A stretch of DNA of 61,667 nucleotides from an uncultured Porphyromonadaceae bacterium (GTDB lineage Bacteria > Bacteroidota > Bacteroidia > Bacteroidales > Muribaculaceae): NCBI GenBank assembly GCA_947174995.1, contig CAMWLC010000010.1, positions 1-61,667 on the forward strand. Reading direction: 5' to 3'. Each line of letters starts with the position of its first letter. Position 1 is the first letter of the stretch. This document shows positions 36,176 to 44,546 of this stretch, piece after piece. The translations under genes were made by a program, and so were the position numbers. Below the pieces are notes generated by a model that ran no database searches, was not told the DNA's origin, and worked only from the letters and a program-made list of their open reading frames with translations.

Positions 36176-37669
36176 TTAATACAGCCAAACTTTTTTATTT
36201 TCAATTATCATCCCATCATGCAATAAACAGATAGTATAATAGCCTGAGATAACTGATGTCACATCATATGATTTCTGAGAGTTCATATTTCTGAACACTT
36301 CATTTCCGTACACATCTGTTAACACTATACCATCCCAAGCATTCTCTCCCACAATCACAATAGTTTTATTATCTAATACACTTATTCTTGATACATTATC
36401 TGACAAATTATTGGAATTGGATACTACTTCATAGCTGTTCAGGAAAGAGGGTATCTGCTCACTAAATTTCCTTATGAGCACCTCACCATATCCCACAGAA
36501 GTAGGAGTGTAAGCACTTACACATATTTGCTGAGGAGAGAAACAATAAGTCTGTCTCAAGTAGGCATCCGTGGACTTCATCCCCATACCTGTCACAATCT
36601 CTGAAGGACATTGTATGCTACTTCCAACCACACGAGACGCACCATTTCCTTCAATACGTAACAAAGGGCGCTTATCTGGATCGTACATTTTCATAAAGAT
36701 CTCATAGTCCTCCTGTTGTTCTATCATTGCAGCCGATATCATTGCACAGCTGGTAATTGGGCAGTCATCGTATACCAGTTCAGAATTAATCTTCATATTT
36801 ACTCGACCGGAAACAAAAGATGATTTGGGTTTCAAGGAAACCATATAAAATCCCGATTTAGGTATACGCACCCTTAATCTGGCCGTCTGATTAACAGATC
36901 CTCGTTCTGATTCAGCTCTCCAATTCAGACCCTGCATTTGGGATGAAGTAGGAGGAGCAATCGTATGTGTCACATCAGAATGGCAACGAAATAGAAACAA
37001 ATCTACGAGATGACTTGTATTACTATCGGTAAAAATATCTATAATTTCCCCCTCTTCCCATCTGAACAGTTTACAAAAAGTGTAGGGCACATTGATTTTG
37101 TATACTGTTTCATTAGAATCCGTAAGCAATAACGGTTGTATCAGATCACCATTATACGAATTCACTTCTACCGGAAAACTATGTGGTGTACTGACAGGAT
37201 TCGAACTCTCCAATCTATTTTCCACTGTACCTGAAATCGTGCGTACGCAACCAATATCAGGTAATTCCTGACCAATAACTCCTATGCCCAGAATATTTTC
37301 TCCTTGATTCAAACTAATTGGCATAGGAACCTTTATATTTTGCCATCCGGAAAGGGTAGGACTAATTGATGTAACTCTGGAATTATTTAGATATATATTG
37401 TACTCAGTGAATGAACCGTCTGAATGTCTGGCCGGACATAAAAGAATCTCCAACATCACTGTTTCAGGAGATCCCACACCAATATGGAAATTTTCAATAA
37501 TCTCTTCTTCCAATACAGTACAGGAATTGGAGTAAGACACAATAGGAGCTATTTCAGCGCCATAGATTTCTACTGAAATACAAACATTTACAATTACTAA
37601 AACCAAATATAGTATATTATATATTTTATTTGGAATAAGTCTGTTATATTTTACCAACATTTTTCTCAT
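36176..37669 (-). CDS. AT-rich secreted protein with T9SS-like tail
   Basis: The 497-aa product has an N-terminal hydrophobic segment (about residues 16-37), a beta-rich body containing a jelly-roll-like stretch at about 50-150 (SLNQGENILGIGVIGQE), and a C-terminal ~75 residues (VSRISVLDNKTIVIVG... DVTSVISGYYTICLLHDG) that fit the T9SS sorting fold. No catalytic motif or named family is recognised. It is the first gene of the operon with the S8 protease and the two paralogues. Its low GC and codon use differ from core genes nearby, which suggests acquisition. Confidence 0.75.
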   Translation of the reverse strand: MRKMLVKYNRLIPNKIYNILYLVLVIVNVCISVEIYGAEIAPIVSYSNSCTVLEEEIIENFHIGVGSPETVMLEILLCPARHSDGSFTEYNIYLNNSRVTSISPTLSGWQNIKVPMPISLNQGENILGIGVIGQELPDIGCVRTISGTVENRLESSNPVSTPHSFPVEVNSYNGDLIQPLLLTDSNETVYKINVPYTFCKLFRWEEGEIIDIFTDSNTSHLVDLFLFRCHSDVTHTIAPPTSSQMQGLNWRAESERGSVNQTARLRVRIPKSGFYMVSLKPKSSFVSGRVNMKINSELVYDDCPITSCAMISAAMIEQQEDYEIFMKMYDPDKRPLLRIEGNGASRVVGSSIQCPSEIVTGMGMKSTDAYLRQTYCFSPQQICVSAYTPTSVGYGEVLIRKFSEQIPSFLNSYEVVSNSNNLSDNVSRISVLDNKTIVIVGENAWDGIVLTDVYGNEVFRNMNSQKSYDVTSVISGYYTICLLHDGMIIENKKVWLY

Positions 37670-38047
37670 GTTAAACTAATGTAATTCTTACTTAAGTAAT
37701 GATTCACAAAAATTAATAAATATATGTTATTGAGCCAAGTCGGACACAGAAAAATTAGAGCGAAAGCACAAAGTGATTGAGTAATGATCCAAAGAAGATC
37801 AAAACATAAGTTTTATACGCTATGATATTCATGAACCACATATTTATAAACCACTTATTAAATCAGCATCAAGAATCAATACGAATCAATACAAGATACA
37901 AGATCTTAAAATTTTTACAAAGATATATAAATTAATTATTGAAATTATAATATTTATTGTTAATATTTGTTAACTACAAATCTATAATTCGGAGTAAAAC
38001 CTATGGCAATATGGTGTCGGTTTGATTTAATTTCCGGACTTCCGGGT
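37670..38047. other. AT-rich intergenic region without genes
   Basis: About 380 bp of AT-rich DNA between the secreted-protein operon and the kor terminator. A short GAATCAATAC near-repeat is present around 37875-37890. No ORF or RNA gene is supported. Confidence 0.5.
37918..37925 (-). promoter_or_regulatory. Probable promoter -7 element of the protease operon
   Basis: On the - strand this reads TATCTTTG, a perfect TAnnTTTG. No good -33 is seen, and the leader would be about 240 nt. Confidence 0.4.
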
Positions 38048-38125
38048 TGAAAGTAGAGGAGGCATCCCTGCCTACTCAGTGCTTAGTGCTGTCGTGAGTA
38101 GGCAGGGATACCTCCTCTACTTTCA
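38048..38125. terminator. Long hairpin after korB (GAGGAGGC family)
   Basis: 31-nt arms (38048-38078 and 38095-38125) pair at 30 of 31 positions around a 16-nt loop. The outer part reads GAAAGTAGAGGAGGC. It lies 26 nt past the korB stop and probably ends the kor transcript. Confidence 0.75.
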
Positions 38126-38151
38126 CATCGCGTATGTTGAGGGGGAACGAA

Positions 38152-39174
38152 TCACTTTACTTCCCAGGTTTCGGATGTCTTCATTATCATGTCACGCAGG
38201 TCGGCGAAGCCTTTGCGGGCCTTGACTTCGTTCACCTGGTTTTCAACCTCCGTCTCGTAGGTGGGTGCCTCCACGTCACGGATCACTCCGATGGCGAGGG
38301 GAAGGTCATGGCCGTCCATCATGGCCAGCTGCTGCTGGAGGAAGTTGACGGGGTTGTGGGCGTCATGCACGAGCACATCGTCAATGGTGTAGCCATCCTC
38401 GCCGATAGTGACGGCCTTGAGACCGAAGCCATCCTGCACGAGACCCTTGGTGTTGTCCTTGCCGAAGAGCATCTTCTCGCCGTGGCGCAGATGGATGGTG
38501 TGGTCCTCGCGGAGCTCCTTGTCGGTCATGTAGGCATGGACACGGTTGTTGAAGATGACGCAGTTCTGCATTATCTCCACCACACTGGCACCCTTGTGGC
38601 GGGCCGCAGCCTCAAGCACTTCGAGATTGGTGTCGAGCGAGACATCGAAACTGCGGGCGAAGAAGTTGCCCCGCGCGCCGAAGCAGAGCTCGGCGGGGAT
38701 GAAGGGGTCTTCGGTCGTGCCGTAGGGGCTTGACTTGGTGACGGCACCGCGGTCGGATGTCGGGCTGTACTGTCCTTTGGTGAGACCGTAGATCTTGTTG
38801 TTGAAAAGAAGGATATTGAGGTCGATGTTGCGGCGTATGGCATGGATGAAGTGGTTGCCGCCGATGGCCAGGCCGTCGCCGTCGCCCGAGATCTGCCAGA
38901 CGGTGAGGTCGGGGCGTGCGGTCTTCACACCGGTCGCGATGGCCGCGGCGCGGCCGTGGATGGTGTGCATACCGTAGGTGTTCATGTAGTAAGGCAGACG
39001 CGAGGAGCAGCCGATACCGCTGACCACTACGGTGTTGCGCGGAGCCACACCGAGGCGTGCCATTGCCTTGTGGAGCACATTGAGGATGGCGTGGTCGCCG
39101 CAGCCGGGACACCAGCGCACACTCTGCTCATTCTTGAAGTCGCCGGGGGCGAAGATGCATTTTTCGTTTTCCAT
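38152..39174 (-). CDS. korB: 2-oxoacid (2-oxoglutarate):ferredoxin oxidoreductase, beta subunit
   Basis: The 340-aa subunit binds thiamine diphosphate: WCPGCGDHAIL near residue 21, GIGCSSRLPYY near 53 and the TPP motif GDGDGLAIGG...NILLFNNKIYGLTKGQ at about 97-133. With the alpha subunit it performs ferredoxin-linked oxidative decarboxylation or, in reverse, carboxylation. In Bacteroidales this pair is usually the 2-oxoglutarate enzyme. It lies 8 nt downstream of korA. Confidence 0.92.
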   Translation of the reverse strand: MENEKCIFAPGDFKNEQSVRWCPGCGDHAILNVLHKAMARLGVAPRNTVVVSGIGCSSRLPYYMNTYGMHTIHGRAAAIATGVKTARPDLTVWQISGDGDGLAIGGNHFIHAIRRNIDLNILLFNNKIYGLTKGQYSPTSDRGAVTKSSPYGTTEDPFIPAELCFGARGNFFARSFDVSLDTNLEVLEAAARHKGASVVEIMQNCVIFNNRVHAYMTDKELREDHTIHLRHGEKMLFGKDNTKGLVQDGFGLKAVTIGEDGYTIDDVLVHDAHNPVNFLQQQLAMMDGHDLPLAIGVIRDVEAPTYETEVENQVNEVKARKGFADLRDMIMKTSETWEVK

Positions 39175-39182
39175 GGTGTCTC

Positions 39183-41042
39183 TTATTTTGCTTTTGCGTC
39201 GATGTGCTTGATTACTCCCTCTACGATCTCCTTGACCATGAAGGGCTGTCCCTCCACCTTGTTGATGCGCATGATCTCCTTCATGGGGAGGTGCATCTGA
39301 AGGTAGTCGGCAAACATGCCGGTGTTGAGCTCGGCCACGATCACGTTGTCATACTTGCGGATGAGGTCGAGCGCACCCTTGGGCATGGGGTTGATGTAGC
39401 GGAACTGCACGAAAGCCACATTGCGGCCCTGCGCGTTGAGTTCCTCGCAAGCGGTGTAGAGATGTCCGTAGGTGCCTCCCCAGCCCACGAGCAGGGTCTT
39501 GGCGTCGGGATTGCCGTGAACGGTCAGCTCGGGTATGGAGTCGGCTATGCGGGCGATCTTCTCGCGGCGTATGCGCACCATCTCTTCATGGTTGCGGCCG
39601 TCGGTGGAGATGACGGAGGTCTTAACATCCTTCTCCAGACCGCCTACGCGGTGCATCGCGCCCTCCATGCCGGGCACGGCCCAGTAGCGCACCAGGCTCT
39701 CTTCGTCGCGCAGGAAGGGCTTCCATCCCTTCTCAAGCATCTCGGGGGTGACGAAGTTGGGCTTGATCTCGGGATATTCGTCAGCCTCGGGTATGCGCCA
39801 TGCGGAGGAGCCGTTGGCGATGAAGGCGTCGGTGAGGAGTATCACAGGGGTCATGTGTTCGATGGCTATGCGGGCAGCCTCGAAGGCCATGGTGAAGCAG
39901 TCGGTGGGGCTCACGGCGGCCACAACGCAGAGGGGCGATTCGCCGTTGCGTCCGTAAAGGGCTTGCATAAGGTCGGTCTGCTCCGTCTTGGTGGGAAGGC
40001 CGGTGGAGGGGCCGCCGCGCTGCACGTCGATCACCACGAGGGGAAGCTCGGCCATCACTGCCAGGCCGATACCCTCGCCCTTGAGGGCCAGGCCGGGACC
40101 GGAGGTGGAGGTCACGGCGAGGTGTCCGGCGTAGGAGGCGCCGATGGCGCTGCAGACACCTGCGATCTCATCCTCCATCTGACATGCCTTCACGCCGAGA
40201 TCCTTACGCTTCGCAAGCTCGTGAAGGATGTCTGTGGCGGGGGTGATGGGATACGAGCCGAGGAAGAGTGGGCGTCCGCTCTTCTGCGAGGCCATGATGA
40301 GGCCCCAGGCGGTGGCGGTGTTTCCGTTGACATCGGTATATGTGCCGGGACGGGTCGATTCCGTCTCGATGCGGTAAGTAGGCATCGAGGAGTGGGTGTT
40401 ATGGCCGTAGTCCCAGCCGGCCTGTATCACCTTGGCGTTGGCCTCGTAGATGGCGGGCTTCTTGGCGAACTTGGCCTGGAGCTTGCGCAGCACGCTCTCC
40501 ACCGGGCGGTCGAAGAGCCAGCAGATGATGCCCAGGGCAAGCATATTCTTGCATTTCATTATCGCCTTGGGGTCCATGCCCGAGTCGGCGAGAGTATTCT
40601 TGAGGAGGGTTGTCATCGGGACACCCATCACACGCTTGGGATCTATGCCGAGCTCCTTGATGGGGTCATCGGTGGTGTAGAGGGCCTTTTTCAGGTCTGC
40701 GGGACGGAAGGTGTCGGTGTCGCAGATGATTATGCCACTCGGCTTGAGATACTGGAGATTGGTCTTGAGGGCGGCGGGGTTCATGGCCACGAGCACGTCG
40801 GCCTCATCACCGGGCGTGTGGACACCCTTGCCGATATGGACCTGGAATCCCGACACACCGCTCAGGGAGCCTTGCGGGGCGCGGATCTCGGCGGGATAGT
40901 CGGGAAACGTGGAAATCTGGTTGCCCTCGCCCGCCGACACGTTGGAGAAGATATTGCCGGCCAGCTGCATTCCATCGCCGCTGTCTCCGGAGAATCTCAC
41001 CACTACCCTGTCAAGGGTCTGTACATTGGTGCTTTGTAACAT
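39183..41042 (-). CDS. korA: 2-oxoacid (2-oxoglutarate):ferredoxin oxidoreductase, alpha subunit (gamma-alpha fusion)
   Basis: The 619-aa product starts with the gamma domain (VVVRFSGDSGDGMQLAGNIF, residues ~12-190), followed by the alpha TPP-enzyme domain with GSYPITPATDILHELAK near residue 260, and the transketolase-C-like domain near 500-600 (LLVGWGGTYGHLYTA). This gamma-alpha fusion is the normal form in Bacteroidota. A separate ferredoxin (delta) subunit is not encoded next to it. The predicted promoter is 41071-41101. Confidence 0.92.
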   Translation of the reverse strand: MLQSTNVQTLDRVVVRFSGDSGDGMQLAGNIFSNVSAGEGNQISTFPDYPAEIRAPQGSLSGVSGFQVHIGKGVHTPGDEADVLVAMNPAALKTNLQYLKPSGIIICDTDTFRPADLKKALYTTDDPIKELGIDPKRVMGVPMTTLLKNTLADSGMDPKAIMKCKNMLALGIICWLFDRPVESVLRKLQAKFAKKPAIYEANAKVIQAGWDYGHNTHSSMPTYRIETESTRPGTYTDVNGNTATAWGLIMASQKSGRPLFLGSYPITPATDILHELAKRKDLGVKACQMEDEIAGVCSAIGASYAGHLAVTSTSGPGLALKGEGIGLAVMAELPLVVIDVQRGGPSTGLPTKTEQTDLMQALYGRNGESPLCVVAAVSPTDCFTMAFEAARIAIEHMTPVILLTDAFIANGSSAWRIPEADEYPEIKPNFVTPEMLEKGWKPFLRDEESLVRYWAVPGMEGAMHRVGGLEKDVKTSVISTDGRNHEEMVRIRREKIARIADSIPELTVHGNPDAKTLLVGWGGTYGHLYTACEELNAQGRNVAFVQFRYINPMPKGALDLIRKYDNVIVAELNTGMFADYLQMHLPMKEIMRINKVEGQPFMVKEIVEGVIKHIDAKAK

Positions 41043-41070
41043 GTGATTTAAGGTTAGTCGTATTTTGACG

Positions 41071-41101
41071 CAAAGTAAACACTATTTTTTCAGACAGCCA
41101 A
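41071..41101 (-). promoter_or_regulatory. Promoter of korAB
   Basis: On the - strand, TTG (41099-41101) is followed after 20 nt by TTACTTTG (41071-41078), one base from consensus and the same variant as upstream of acpP. Confidence 0.55.
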
Positions 41102-41106
41102 GAAAC

Positions 41107-41140
41107 GGGGCCGCAAAATTCAACAATTTTGCGGCCCCGC
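41107..41140 (-). terminator. Terminator of the putative DNA-utilisation operon
   Basis: A perfect 15-bp stem CGGGGCCGCAAAATT / AATTTTGCGGCCCCG with a 4-nt loop, 40 nt past the stop of the last nuclease gene and just upstream of the korA promoter. The following T tract is weak. Confidence 0.75.
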
Positions 41141-41179
41141 AGGAATTTGGCTGATTATCAGAATGAATTTGCCTGACTG

Positions 41180-42970
41180 TCAGAAGAGAATTTTGGAGGC
41201 CCCCTTGGGAGTGACCACGATATAGAGTCCGCGCAGGGGACGCGAGGCGTCCACGCGAACCCCGCGCAGGTCGTAGACGACCGTGCCTTCGGGAGCAGTG
41301 AGCTGTCCGTTTTCCACACGCGGCGTGCCATCCGCGCCCGGGGCCGTTACGGCGGAGTTGCCTCCGTCAGCCAGGGCATAGAGGGAGACACGCTCCAGGG
41401 TGGTGGAGGTGTAGGTGGAGAAGCGGGGCTGCGAGGCGTTGTAGAAGATATTGCCGACGCCGGAGCCGAAGGAGATGGTGGCCGTGCCGTCGGGGTCGAC
41501 CGTAATGGTGGTTTCCGAGCCGTCGGGGGCTATCTGCATCTTCTTTGCGGTGGTGGACGAGAGGTAACCCAGGGAGTTGCCAGCTATGTCGGAGACGCCG
41601 ATATACCAGGTGTCGCCGGAGGTGGAGACGGAGGCCGGCTCAAGGGTGAGGACGGCGGTGTTTTCCATCACACCGGTAATGGTATCGTCCTGAGGCTCGG
41701 CTTTCCAGTCGGAGCCGAGGCTCCAGGAGCTGGAGGATTTCGAGACAGAGGTATTCATGACTCCGTGGTTCTTCACGCTGACAAGGATGTACTGTCCGCT
41801 CTCGCTCAGGTCTGCCGAGGATGTGACGAGTCGCCAGGAGGCATCCTTGAGGTCTTCGTTGGCGGGGTTGCGGGCCAGGAGGGTGAGCGTGGCTTCCGGG
41901 GAGGAGAGGGTTAGACCGTCGGCCGCCGCGCGGGTGCGGGCGGTGATGGTGCGCGTGATTCCCTCCTGCGAGGCGGCGGCGATCTCGATGCCCCCCTCAT
42001 ACTTCATTTCCGGTCCCCCGTCGAGGGTGTACCAGATATCGCCCGTGCCCTCGATGGAGAGGGTCATGGTGTCCCACCACCGACCGGAGTAGGTGTTGAG
42101 CGCGGGCATCTCCATACCTGTGAAAACGGGTGATTCCGGACGGTTGATTATGGTCTGCACGGCATCGGAGGCCTCGAAGGGGGCACCGTTGCCCGCTCCC
42201 CAGATAAAGTCCATGAGCCTGGGCATGTCGATAAAGGGGTTGCGGTTGCCCTGTATGCCATATATTGCCTCATTGCGGGCGACCTCGCGGGCATCCACGG
42301 GGTCATCGGCGGCCCACTGCAGGAGCATGTCGTAGGCCCAGGGACGCAGGGTGAGCGCCGAGTTGGAATCATACATATAGGCCGGACTATCCTGCCAGGG
42401 GATGTCGTCGTATATGGTGAACACATAGAAATACGCCCGGGCGAAGTCCCCCTTGTATTCGTCGGCCGGCTCGAAGACGGTGGCGGAGCCTCCTCCGAAT
42501 CCGATGACGGGGACACCGAGCAGGCTCAGGCCGTTGGTCCATGTCAACTGGTCCACGGGGCCCATAGGCCAGTTGGACTTGCGGTTGTTGGCGTCGGAGT
42601 TGGAGGGGTTGAGCAGGTGCAGGTCGCTGTATGCCTCGACACTTCCGCTCTTGCCGCCCCACCAGGAGTTGGGCACGGAGTGCTCGATGTTGAGACCGTT
42701 GTGACCGTTGGCTACCGGCTCCATGACGTTGGAATACATGTCATACCAGATTTCCTTCCCGGCGACGGTGCGGGTGTCGGTAGTGAGGAAAGCCTCCCAG
42801 GTATGGTCGCCGTAGCTGATGACCTTATGGTCGGCTATGGCGCTCTTGACGGCCTGCTTGAGGCGCGTGCCGGTCTTTCCGTAGAGGGAATCGTAGTATC
42901 CTGCCGGGATGGCTGCGGCGGCCGCGAGGGCCACCGTGGCCGCAGGGATGATCATTGAGATGCGTTTCAT
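41180..42970 (-). CDS. Secreted endonuclease I family protein, copy 1
   Basis: The 596-aa product has a signal peptide (MKRISMIIPAATVALAAAAA) and an N-terminal endonuclease I (His-Me finger) domain at about residues 20-270. The general-base histidine H97 lies in LNIEHSVPNSWWGG, with the metal-site asparagine in ANNRKSNWPMG about 35 residues later. A chitobiase-like strand IWYTLDGGPE follows near 315, then an unnamed beta-rich domain of ~150 residues that is also present in copy 2 (GNSLGYL and YNAS.PRF.TYTS), and a T9SS-like tail (VVYDLRGVRVDASRPLRGLY). It probably cuts DNA, perhaps RNA too, at the cell surface. It is the last gene of the operon, 12 nt after copy 2. Confidence 0.9.
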   Translation of the reverse strand: MKRISMIIPAATVALAAAAAIPAGYYDSLYGKTGTRLKQAVKSAIADHKVISYGDHTWEAFLTTDTRTVAGKEIWYDMYSNVMEPVANGHNGLNIEHSVPNSWWGGKSGSVEAYSDLHLLNPSNSDANNRKSNWPMGPVDQLTWTNGLSLLGVPVIGFGGGSATVFEPADEYKGDFARAYFYVFTIYDDIPWQDSPAYMYDSNSALTLRPWAYDMLLQWAADDPVDAREVARNEAIYGIQGNRNPFIDMPRLMDFIWGAGNGAPFEASDAVQTIINRPESPVFTGMEMPALNTYSGRWWDTMTLSIEGTGDIWYTLDGGPEMKYEGGIEIAAASQEGITRTITARTRAAADGLTLSSPEATLTLLARNPANEDLKDASWRLVTSSADLSESGQYILVSVKNHGVMNTSVSKSSSSWSLGSDWKAEPQDDTITGVMENTAVLTLEPASVSTSGDTWYIGVSDIAGNSLGYLSSTTAKKMQIAPDGSETTITVDPDGTATISFGSGVGNIFYNASQPRFSTYTSTTLERVSLYALADGGNSAVTAPGADGTPRVENGQLTAPEGTVVYDLRGVRVDASRPLRGLYIVVTPKGASKILF

Positions 42971-42982
42971 GGCTGCGCGGGA

Positions 42983-44509
42983 TTATCTGATGATGATCTT
43001 GCGTCCGGCGCGGACATATATGCCGGGAGCGGGATTTGCGGTGTCCACACGGCGTCCGCAGAGGTCATACATAGCGTCGTCCTCTCCCAGGGCCGGAACA
43101 GCCGGGATACACTCCACTGCGGTGGAGCCGTTGAGGCGGAAGAGCTGCACGGGCTGCTGGTTGGAGGTGTAGGTGGTGAAGCGCGGTGCGGAAGCGTTGT
43201 AGAGGAGTTTGCCTACGGTGTTGGAGTAGGTGATGGTCGTCTCGGCGGCGGAAACCTCCATCTCCACCGATGTGGAGGGCGATGATGAGAGGGTGACGGT
43301 CTTGGCCTTGGTGCTGTCGAGGTATCCCAGGGAGTTGCCGTCGGTGTCATGGACATGGATATACCATCTGCCCGCTCCGGCGGATTCGAGAGTCAGGATG
43401 GCCGTGCCGTGAGGCAGTGCGCTGATGAGGTCACCCTCGATGCTGACATTGCCGGTGACGTCCATGTAGGTTTTGTTCAGGGTGTAGTCCATGGCCACTT
43501 CCGCTTCCGTGGCTACGAGGATGTAATGGGTGGCGGGAGCCAGTTCGGAGACATTCTTGACACGGCTCCAGATACCGTCAGGCACGGGTTCCGGGTCAGG
43601 TACGGGCTGGGGATCGGGGCCCGGCGTCGGGTCGGGACCGGGTGTCGGGTCAGGATCCGTATTGCCATCAAGATGGAAGGCCTGGTCGGTCTTGGAACCC
43701 CATACGTATTCGGCCAGTTCGGGAATGTCGATGTAGGGGTTGCGGTTGTGCTGCACCTTGTAGATGGCCTCGTTGCGGTCACGCTCCTTCTGGTCCACGG
43801 GGTCATTTGCAGCCCATTCGAGGAGCATCTCGTAAGCCCAGGGGCGAAGCGATGGCCATGCGGAGCCGTCAAACATATAGTTGCGGTCGGAAGAACCGCT
43901 CTGCCATGCTATGTCATCGTAGACGGTGAACATATAGAAATACGTGCGGGCGAAGTCTCCCTTGTATTCATCGGCCGGCTCATAACACCACTTGCTGCCG
44001 CCGCAGGCTCCCGAGGCGGGAGTGCCGACTTTCGTGACGCCGTTGTCGTAGGTGACGCCCTTGCTTGTGGTGTGGACCTTCACCACTATGCCGAGGGGAT
44101 AGTTGGATTTCCAGCTGTTGGCATCCGTGTCGGAGGGATTGAGATGGAAAAGATCCTTGTAGGCATCGTTTTTGGTGCCCCCCCACCAGGAATTGGGCAC
44201 GGAGTGCTCGATGTTCATGCCGGGGTGTCCCTGGGAGACGTACACCACATTGGGGCTGTACATGTCCCACCACGCGAGGCGCCCGTTGACGGTGCGCGTG
44301 TCGGTGGATTCAAAGGCATCCCATGTGCTGTTGCCGTAGCTGATGGCCGTGTGTTTTTTAACCGCGTTTTTTGCGGCTTTTTTGAGGTCACTCTTCTTGA
44401 GGCCCTCGAGAGAAGAATAGTATCCCTCGGGGATGGCTGCGGATGCTCCGGCCACTGTCAGGAGCATCCCCGTGGCCCAGAGTGCGGGGCGGAGAAAATT
44501 GCGTATCAT
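42983..44509 (-). CDS. Secreted endonuclease I family protein, copy 2
   Basis: The 508-aa product has a signal peptide ending near GASAAIPEGYY, and an endonuclease I domain (about 25-290) with H102 in MNIEHSVPNSWWGG and the asparagine in ANSWKSNYPLG. A proline-rich linker of about 30 residues with repeated (P)GPDP units (about residues 285-315) separates it from the beta-rich domain shared with copy 1. The C-terminus MYDLCGRRVDTANPAPGIY...RKIIIR is a T9SS-like tail. The flexible linker suggests a surface-tethered enzyme with freedom to reach a polymer. It lies 37 nt after copy 3. Confidence 0.9.
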   Translation of the reverse strand: MIRNFLRPALWATGMLLTVAGASAAIPEGYYSSLEGLKKSDLKKAAKNAVKKHTAISYGNSTWDAFESTDTRTVNGRLAWWDMYSPNVVYVSQGHPGMNIEHSVPNSWWGGTKNDAYKDLFHLNPSDTDANSWKSNYPLGIVVKVHTTSKGVTYDNGVTKVGTPASGACGGSKWCYEPADEYKGDFARTYFYMFTVYDDIAWQSGSSDRNYMFDGSAWPSLRPWAYEMLLEWAANDPVDQKERDRNEAIYKVQHNRNPYIDIPELAEYVWGSKTDQAFHLDGNTDPDPTPGPDPTPGPDPQPVPDPEPVPDGIWSRVKNVSELAPATHYILVATEAEVAMDYTLNKTYMDVTGNVSIEGDLISALPHGTAILTLESAGAGRWYIHVHDTDGNSLGYLDSTKAKTVTLSSSPSTSVEMEVSAAETTITYSNTVGKLLYNASAPRFTTYTSNQQPVQLFRLNGSTAVECIPAVPALGEDDAMYDLCGRRVDTANPAPGIYVRAGRKIIIR

Positions 44510-44546
44510 TCGTTTGTTTGTCAGTTATATCTGTATTTGAATAGAG

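Noticed and set aside
39204-41039. A 611-codon open frame on the + strand exactly opposite korA
   Set aside because: Its sequence has no recognisable domain and is rich in G, H, V and A. It mirrors the strong GC-biased codon use of korA, so it is an antisense shadow.
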